A stretch of 9,201 nucleotides of DNA from Bacillota bacterium. Its GTDB lineage: Bacteria; Bacillota; Clostridia; Oscillospirales; Ruminococcaceae. The position numbers and the translations under genes are program-made. The stretch lies in contig JAEWWW010000075.1 in NCBI GenBank assembly GCA_023396215.1, positions 1 through 9,201 on the forward strand, given 5' to 3'. Below are positions 5,765 through 9,201 of this stretch, piece by piece. Positions within the stretch are counted from its first letter, which is position 1. Every line of letters begins with the position of its first letter. The notes beneath the pieces were generated by a model. It did no database searches. It was not told the DNA's origin and was given only the letters and a program-made list of their open reading frames with translations.

Positions 5765-6838
5765 TTACTCAAGAATATAGATGTCTACATAGCGCCGCCC
5801 GTTGAGGGTGCTTTCAAGGTAGGAATCATAGTAAAGGTCCACGTCGATGAGGTTCTGCATCAGACCGGTGCCGGTGTCGTTGGCGATGGCGTAGCCATAG
5901 ATGAACTTGCCGTCAGAGGTGCGGATATACAGCTTGGTGCCGTAGGGAATCTGGCTGGCACGCACCGCCACGGTGCCCGCCATGCATTTGGAATAGGAAC
6001 GCCCGCCGTGGTAATAGGAGGCGCCAAAGGCCTCCGGCCCGGCATAGTAGCCGGTGGCAATCTGGTTGCGCAGCACCGACTGGTACCGCAGCGGCACTCC
6101 GTTTGCGTCAAGGGGGAAGTTGCCGCTGTAATCCAGCCCTGAGATAGCGCTGTTGTCGCCCACGAGCACGACCTGCTCCACCGGGCGTTTGATGGTGTCT
6201 TCGGCGACGAGGGTGCGGTCCTGCATCACCCCGTCCACGGTGGTTTCGCTGAAGGTCAGCACTTTTTTGCCCGGCGCCCCCTGCTGCAGCACGCGGGTTT
6301 TGCCGCGGGCAAGCACGCTGGTGGATTTTTGCACCTGCTCAAAGGGGATATCCTCATACTCCTGTACAAGGCGGTGTTCCACTCGCTCCACAACAATCTG
6401 GTCGCCGGCCTCCAGCGTTTTGGCGGGCGGCAGGCTCAGGGTATCCGAAGCGCCCAGCACCACGCCCTGCTCCAGCAGCAGGCTATCCACCGTGCCTTCG
6501 GTGACCATCAGCCTGCGGGTGGTGCCGTCCAGGCTCAAGGTAACAGGAAACGCCCGTGCGATATTTAGCTGGGCATACCCGCCTGTTTCGGGCGGAGCAT
6601 AGGAAATCCGGTCATGCTCCTGGGTAACAATCCCCTCTTTTTCCAAAATCTCTTCAGGGTTATCCAGGGTTGTATAAGCAATCCTGGTGGTTTGGCCGTC
6701 GACGATATATACGGGACTTGTCATGGTAGATACTGCGTAAACCGCAGCGGCCAGCACCACAGCCAATATTCCGGCTGCAAAATTGCGGCTGGTCAGAAAG
6801 ACCCTGACGGCAACCAATCTCCTTTTGATTTTTAACAT
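5765..6838 (-). CDS. YabE-like cell-wall protein (DUF348-G5-3D)
   Basis: Predicted 357 aa from the ATG at 6838-6836, with AAAGGAG six bases upstream; an in-frame ATG at 6901 lies well upstream of that site. A basic N-terminus and one membrane segment (about 20-38, AAGILAVVLAAAVYAV) anchor the protein or act as a signal. Next come two ubiquitin-like DUF348 domains (about 43-80 and 97-138), a G5 domain (about 152-228) and a C-terminal 3D double-psi barrel (about 260-355). This order is that of B. subtilis YabE and related Rpf-like autolysins, which act on peptidoglycan; the 3D barrel resembles that of MltA-type lytic transglycosylases. In the 3D domain D321 (NDTGTG) and D332 (IDVD) are present. 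The position where the family usually has the first Asp (VAVD) is R293 (VAVRASQIPYGT), so catalytic competence is uncertain. The role is probably in wall remodelling during growth, division or spore germination (inference). The gene has its own promoter (6928-6956) and terminator (5670-5699). Confidence 0.9.
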   Translation of the reverse strand: MLKIKRRLVAVRVFLTSRNFAAGILAVVLAAAVYAVSTMTSPVYIVDGQTTRIAYTTLDNPEEILEKEGIVTQEHDRISYAPPETGGYAQLNIARAFPVTLSLDGTTRRLMVTEGTVDSLLLEQGVVLGASDTLSLPPAKTLEAGDQIVVERVEHRLVQEYEDIPFEQVQKSTSVLARGKTRVLQQGAPGKKVLTFSETTVDGVMQDRTLVAEDTIKRPVEQVVLVGDNSAISGLDYSGNFPLDANGVPLRYQSVLRNQIATGYYAGPEAFGASYYHGGRSYSKCMAGTVAVRASQIPYGTKLYIRTSDGKFIYGYAIANDTGTGLMQNLIDVDLYYDSYLESTLNGRRYVDIYILE

Positions 6839-6855
6839 ACAACTCTCCTTTTTGT

Positions 6856-6904
6856 AAAAAAGCTTGCTGTAAAGGGCTAAACTAAGGCGTTTTTTGCCCA
6901 CAGC
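6856..6904 (-). promoter_or_regulatory. Terminator-like hairpin in the YabE-like leader
   Basis: In the roughly 80-nt leader between the promoter and the ATG, GCTGTGGGC (6904-6896) can pair with GCCC (6877-6874) and ACAGC (6870-6866), with three unpaired bases between them. AAGC and six T (6861-6856) follow just before the ribosome binding site. It could act as a transcription attenuator. The 4-nt gap before the T tract and the bulge weaken the case. Confidence 0.4.
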
Positions 6905-6927
6905 AGTCTTTTATCAGAGCAGTTGCC

Positions 6928-6956
6928 ATTATATGAAAACCCTTATTAATTGTCAA
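6928..6956 (-). promoter_or_regulatory. Consensus sigma-A promoter of YabE-like gene
   Basis: On the minus strand, a perfect TTGACA (6956-6951), exactly 17 nt, then a perfect TATAAT (6933-6928). Transcription should start near 6921, giving a leader of about 82 nt. A full consensus match suggests strong constitutive initiation, with any control exerted downstream in the leader. Confidence 0.93.
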
Positions 6957-7249
6957 GCGAAGCCAGAAGCAATTTTTAGCGCAATTAAAGGCAGAAATCG
7001 CTTGTTTTTTACAAAGTAGATTACAAAATTCTAAAAAAACGACAACAAATATAAAAGAATGTTGTGCAAACATACAAATTTCAACATCCGGCCTTGGGCA
7101 GGGTGCTGATTTCGCCCGAAGGGCTTTTGACGGCCCGGATGGAAGGGTAAAATATGACCGGAGAGACCCGTGCATTTCCCTGTAAAAAGGCGGTTTTGAC
7201 GGCAAAAAGAGGGTCTAAGAGCGCCGTTCATAGAAGGTTTAAGAAAGAT

Positions 7250-7263
7250 TTGATTTGAATCAC
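7250..7263 (+). promoter_or_regulatory. FNR/CRP-family operator
   Basis: TTGAT-TTGA-ATCAC matches the FNR consensus TTGAT-N4-ATCAA at nine of ten arm positions. Its centre (between 7256 and 7257) is at -41.5 if the -10 box is 7286-7291, which is the class II activator position of the CRP/FNR family. The downstream gene encodes a hemerythrin/PAS protein, a fitting target for an oxygen- or NO-responsive regulator. No regulator gene lies in the window. Confidence 0.6.
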
Positions 7264-7285
7264 TTCTTTTGAACCGGGGTTATCT

Positions 7286-7291
7286 TATAAT
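7286..7291 (+). promoter_or_regulatory. -10 box of DUF438 operon promoter
   Basis: A perfect TATAAT with no recognisable -35: the hexamer 17 nt upstream is CTTCTT at 7263-7268. This is typical of activator-dependent promoters. Expected start of transcription is near 7297-7298, giving a leader of about 310 nt. Confidence 0.55.
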
Positions 7292-7292
7292 A

Positions 7293-7314
7293 GAATAGCC
7301 GCAAGCGGCTATTC
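7293..7314 (+). repeat. Perfect 10-bp hairpin at transcript start
   Basis: GAATAGCCGC (7293-7302), two bases, then GCGGCTATTC (7305-7314), an exact inverted repeat. It overlaps the predicted start of transcription and borders the palindromic element that follows. No T tract lies on either side, so it is not an obvious terminator. Confidence 0.6.
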
Positions 7315-7315
7315 C

Positions 7316-7451
7316 AGGCTGTCGAAAAAGTCGCGCAAGTGCCATTCTACTTGCTTCGTTGGCAGCGCTTGCAAATTTTGGTCACATATATCGAATATGC
7401 GTACGTCTTTGCTGCGCTTGCCGCCTGGCCCCCAACGATTTTTTGCTGCCT
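7316..7451. repeat. 136-bp imperfect palindrome, REP/MITE-like
   Basis: The ends are imperfect inverted repeats: AGGCTGTCGAAAAAGTCG at 7316-7333 against the complement of CGATTTTTTGCTGCCT at 7436-7451. Inside, GGCAGCGCTTGCAAA (7361-7375) mirrors TTTGCTGCGCTTGCC around a small central CATAT-ATCGA-ATATG hairpin (7385-7399). It contains no ORF. The style resembles short dispersed palindromes of gut Clostridia, which is my recollection and not a search. It lies in the 5' leader of the DUF438 gene. CAGCGCTTGC (7363-7372) recurs at 9142-9151. Confidence 0.55.
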
Positions 7452-7522
7452 GCTCTTATTCCGCCACACCCCGGCCGCCCAAAGGCGGTAAAACAAACTT
7501 TTTATGACACAGTGGGAGCCTG

Positions 7523-7560
7523 ATGCCCTGCGCAGAGGCAAAGCCGTCTTACGCGGGCAT
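7523..7560 (+). promoter_or_regulatory. Leader hairpin upstream of DUF438 gene
   Basis: ATGCCC-T-GCG (7523-7532) pairs with CGCGGGCAT (7552-7560) with one bulged T. The inner AGAGGC (7534-7539) pairs with GCC-G-TCT (7543-7549) across an AAA loop. The hairpin lies 47 nt before the start codon. It has no T tract; it may stabilise the transcript or bind a regulator. Confidence 0.45.
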
Positions 7561-7607
7561 GTTGAAGATAGAGCCAGAAATGATTTTGAAGGAAGGGAGC
7601 AAATAAT

Positions 7608-8858
7608 ATGTATAGCGATGATAAAAAGATAGAAAGACAAGAGGCGCTGAAGGATATGCTGCGCCAGCTGCAGGAGGGGGCCACCGTCGAGCAGGTGCAG
7701 GAGCAGTTCAGGGAGGCCTTTGGCTCGGTGAGCGCCGCCGAGATTTCGGCAGCCGAGCAGGCGCTGATGATGGAGGGCACCCCCGCCGAAGAGATACAGC
7801 GTTTGTGCGACGTACACGCCGCCGTGTTTGAGGGCAGCGTGGAGGAGATACACGCCCAGCAGGCGGTGCATATGATACCGGGGCACCCCGCCTTCATCTT
7901 TCTGAAAGAGAACGAGGGCGCCCAGACCCTCATTACCAGGGAGTTGCGCCCCGCGCTGGTGCGTTGGAAGCAGGGCTCGCCCGCTGCCCGGCAGGATCTG
8001 CTGGCGGCGCTGGGCCAGCTTGGCGGGCTGGATAAGCATTATAAGAGGAAAGAGAATCTGCTCTTCCCCTACCTTGAAAAGGCTGGCATCGAGGGCCCGC
8101 CCAAGGTGATGTGGGGGGTGGACGATGAAATCCGCGACAGCCTGAAAGCGGGTACCGCGGCGGTGGAAGCCGCCGAAAAGTGGAACGAGGCGCTGGAAGA
8201 GCAGCTGGCCTCGGCGCTGGATCGGATTGAATCGATGTTCTTTAAGGAAGAGTCGATACTGCTGCCCATGCTGATGGATGTAATCGGCGCGGGCGACTGG
8301 CTGACCATCGCCAAGGAAAGTGAGCAGATAGGCTACGCCTTCACCGGCGGCATTGAGGGGGCTTCGCCCTCCGACGCGCGGCACTGGATTGAGAACCAGC
8401 CCCAGAGCGCCGGGGCGGCCCAGCCCCGGAAAGAGCAGGAGCCGGTGGCGGCCGGGGGCGAAATCACCCTGCCCAGCGGCAGGTTCTCGCTGGAGGAGCT
8501 GACCGCCATGCTCAACACCCTGCCGGTGGATATCACCTTTGTGGGGGTGGACGGCAAGGTGCGCTTCTTCTCAGAGAACAAGGACCGCATCTTCCCCCGT
8601 ACCAGAACCATCATCGGCCGGGACGTGGCCAACTGCCACCCGCCCCAGAGCCTGCATGTGGTGGAGCAGCTGATGCGGGATCTGGAGAGCGGCGCCCGGG
8701 ACAGCGAGGCCTTTTGGTTCAAGCTGGGCTCCAAGTTCATCCTCATCCGCTACTACGCGGTGCGGGATGGTCAGGGCAAGTATCTGGGCGTGCTGGAGGT
8801 TTCGGAGGATATCGCCTCTATCCAGAGCCTTGAGGGCAGTAAAAAACTGATGAGCTAG
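7608..8858 (+). CDS. DUF438-hemerythrin-PAS protein
   Basis: Predicted 416 aa; the ATG is preceded by GGAAGGGAG. Three parts are visible. A DUF438 domain covers about 12-80 (EEIQRLCDVHAAVF). A hemerythrin-like HHE four-helix bundle covers about 88-222, with candidate di-iron ligands H93 (PGHPAF), H144 and E148/E149 (HYKRKENLLFPYLE), D172/D173 (VMWGVDDEIR) and E214/E215 (FFKEESILLPML). A C-terminal PAS domain of the PAS_10 type covers about 293-405 (NCHPPQSLHVVEQL, FWFKLG, IRYYAVRDGQGKYLGVLEVSEDI). A Pro/Gln-rich linker (about 262-290) separates HHE from PAS. The protein is cytosolic, with no membrane segment. Hemerythrin-like domains of this kind bind non-heme di-iron and occur in the RIC/YtfE/ScdA proteins that repair Fe-S clusters after oxidative or nitrosative stress. 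A sensing or repair role is inference. C343-H344 of the PAS domain could be a cofactor site. It shares a transcript with the DUF1858 gene 14 nt downstream and follows an FNR-type promoter. Confidence 0.9.
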   Translation: MYSDDKKIERQEALKDMLRQLQEGATVEQVQEQFREAFGSVSAAEISAAEQALMMEGTPAEEIQRLCDVHAAVFEGSVEEIHAQQAVHMIPGHPAFIFLKENEGAQTLITRELRPALVRWKQGSPAARQDLLAALGQLGGLDKHYKRKENLLFPYLEKAGIEGPPKVMWGVDDEIRDSLKAGTAAVEAAEKWNEALEEQLASALDRIESMFFKEESILLPMLMDVIGAGDWLTIAKESEQIGYAFTGGIEGASPSDARHWIENQPQSAGAAQPRKEQEPVAAGGEITLPSGRFSLEELTAMLNTLPVDITFVGVDGKVRFFSENKDRIFPRTRTIIGRDVANCHPPQSLHVVEQLMRDLESGARDSEAFWFKLGSKFILIRYYAVRDGQGKYLGVLEVSEDIASIQSLEGSKKLMS

Positions 8859-8872
8859 GGGGGCCGTTCCGG

Positions 8873-9097
8873 ATGAAAATTGACGGCAAAACAAAAATAG
8901 GCCAGCTATTTGACGACCGGCGGCCGCTGTTGGAGGCTTTCGTCGCCCGTTACCCCGAGTTTGGGCAGCTTCGCAACCCCATTGCCTACAAAACCATGTC
9001 GAAAATCGCCACGATAGAGATGGTGGCGGCCCGGCACGGCAAAGACCAGCAGGAACTCATCGACTTTTTAGAGCAGTTGATAGGGCGAGAGGGATAG
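8873..9097 (+). CDS. DUF1858 (ScdA_N-like) small protein
   Basis: Predicted 74 aa, cytosolic, starting 14 nt after the DUF438 gene with a G6 run (8859-8864) as ribosome binding site, hence one operon. The pattern fits the DUF1858 family (PF08984), which resembles the ScdA_N domain of RIC proteins: IGQLFDDRRPLLEAFVARYPEF (8-29 region), then LRNPIAYKTMSKIATIEMVAARHGKDQQELIDFLEQLI. The LRNP...T...A...G.....L layout is the variant I associate with DUF438 partners. It has no cysteine, unlike many DUF1858 and ScdA_N members, so any metal role would have to use other residues. In RIC an ScdA_N domain is fused to a hemerythrin domain; here the two occur as neighbouring genes, which suggests that the proteins interact. 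Function unproven. Confidence 0.85.
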   Translation: MKIDGKTKIGQLFDDRRPLLEAFVARYPEFGQLRNPIAYKTMSKIATIEMVAARHGKDQQELIDFLEQLIGREG

Positions 9098-9119
9098 GGC
9101 ATTTCTGAAAGCTCCAACC

Positions 9120-9201
9120 CCTTGGTAAATTCTACCGCAGACAGCGCTTGCCGCGTTAAAAATGTTCGGAGTACATGAGGTATTCCTGTGCTTTTCAGAT
9201 A
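9120..9201. repeat. Probable palindromic repeat, cut by right edge
   Basis: After the DUF1858 stop the sequence is non-coding. It holds a 7-bp hairpin GGAGTAC (9168-9174), ATGAG loop, GTATTCC (9180-9186), with one G-T pair. The flanks AAAAATG and GTGCTTTT are partly complementary. CAGCGCTTGC at 9142-9151 also occurs in the element at 7316-7451. It is probably a dispersed non-coding palindrome continuing beyond the window. No clear terminator for the operon was seen before it. Confidence 0.4.

Larger units (their letters stand above)
6839..7607. other. 769-nt divergent intergenic region, no gene
   Basis: No convincing coding frame on either strand; short minus-strand frames over 6882-7231 have no ribosome binding site and odd composition. 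Contents: the leader and consensus promoter of the YabE-like gene (6839-6956); AT-rich sequence to about 7080; an inverted-repeat-rich stretch at 7082-7216 with FMN-riboswitch-like fragments and a direct repeat TTTTGACGGC (7125-7134 and 7194-7203); an FNR-type operator and -10 box (7250-7291); a perfect hairpin (7293-7314); a palindromic repeat element (7316-7451); and a leader hairpin at 7523-7560. Confidence 0.65.

Noticed and set aside
6882..7205. Minus-strand open frame upstream of the YabE-like gene
   Set aside because: It spans the consensus promoter, lacks a ribosome binding site and shows no coding-like pattern.
7347..8384. Long minus-strand open frame opposite the DUF438 gene
   Set aside because: Antisense shadow. 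It continues into the palindromic repeat, has His/Leu-rich composition and no ribosome binding site, while the plus-strand gene has clear domains.
1..9201. CRISPR arrays, tRNA or rRNA genes, transposases, integrases or toxin-antitoxin pairs
   Set aside because: No regularly spaced direct repeats, no tRNA cloverleaf, no rRNA segments and no protein with recombinase or toxin motifs were found on either strand.

Overview
The window looks like chromosomal DNA from a GC-rich, low-oxygen Gram-positive bacterium of the Clostridia, most likely an Oscillospirales/Ruminococcaceae-type gut anaerobe. The reasons are strong AGGAGG-type ribosome binding sites, TTG starts, sigma-A promoters, a YabE-type cell-wall protein, a DUF1015 protein and a DUF438 hemerythrin-like protein. 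The taxonomic placement is inference from gene content and style; no rRNA or marker gene is present.

Layout, left to right. (1) 1-1170, minus strand: three overlapping small genes of unknown function, the last cut by the left edge, coupled by 8-nt and 4-nt stop/start overlaps. (2) 1329-1826, plus: a YfcE/MJ0936-type metallophosphoesterase. (3) 1827-2286: a 460-nt gap ending in a leader that can fold in two mutually exclusive ways, one of which buries the ribosome binding site of the next gene. (4) 2287-3564, plus: a DUF1015 protein, closed by a strong bidirectional terminator. (5) 3890-5410, minus: an AT-rich gene for a surface lipoprotein with GLUG-type beta-helix repeats, with its own promoter and terminator, compositionally foreign to its neighbours. 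(6) 5765-6838, minus: a YabE-like protein (membrane anchor, two DUF348, G5, 3D domain) behind a consensus sigma-A promoter and a leader with a terminator-like hairpin. (7) 6839-7607: a 769-nt divergent intergenic region holding that promoter, fragments reminiscent of an FMN riboswitch, an FNR/CRP-type operator at exactly -41.5 relative to a -10 box, and a 136-bp imperfect palindrome of repeat type. (8) 7608-9097, plus: a two-gene unit, DUF438-hemerythrin-PAS protein plus a small DUF1858 protein. (9) 9098-9201: start of what looks like another palindromic repeat, cut by the right edge.

Working together: genes 7608-8858 and 8873-9097 resemble a split version of the RIC/ScdA/YtfE iron-sulfur repair protein (an ScdA_N-like domain plus a di-iron hemerythrin domain) with an added PAS sensor. 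The FNR-type site suggests control by oxygen, nitric oxide or redox state. The remaining genes look like independent single-gene or small-operon units. The strongest leads are the switch-like DUF1015 leader and the FNR-type promoter.
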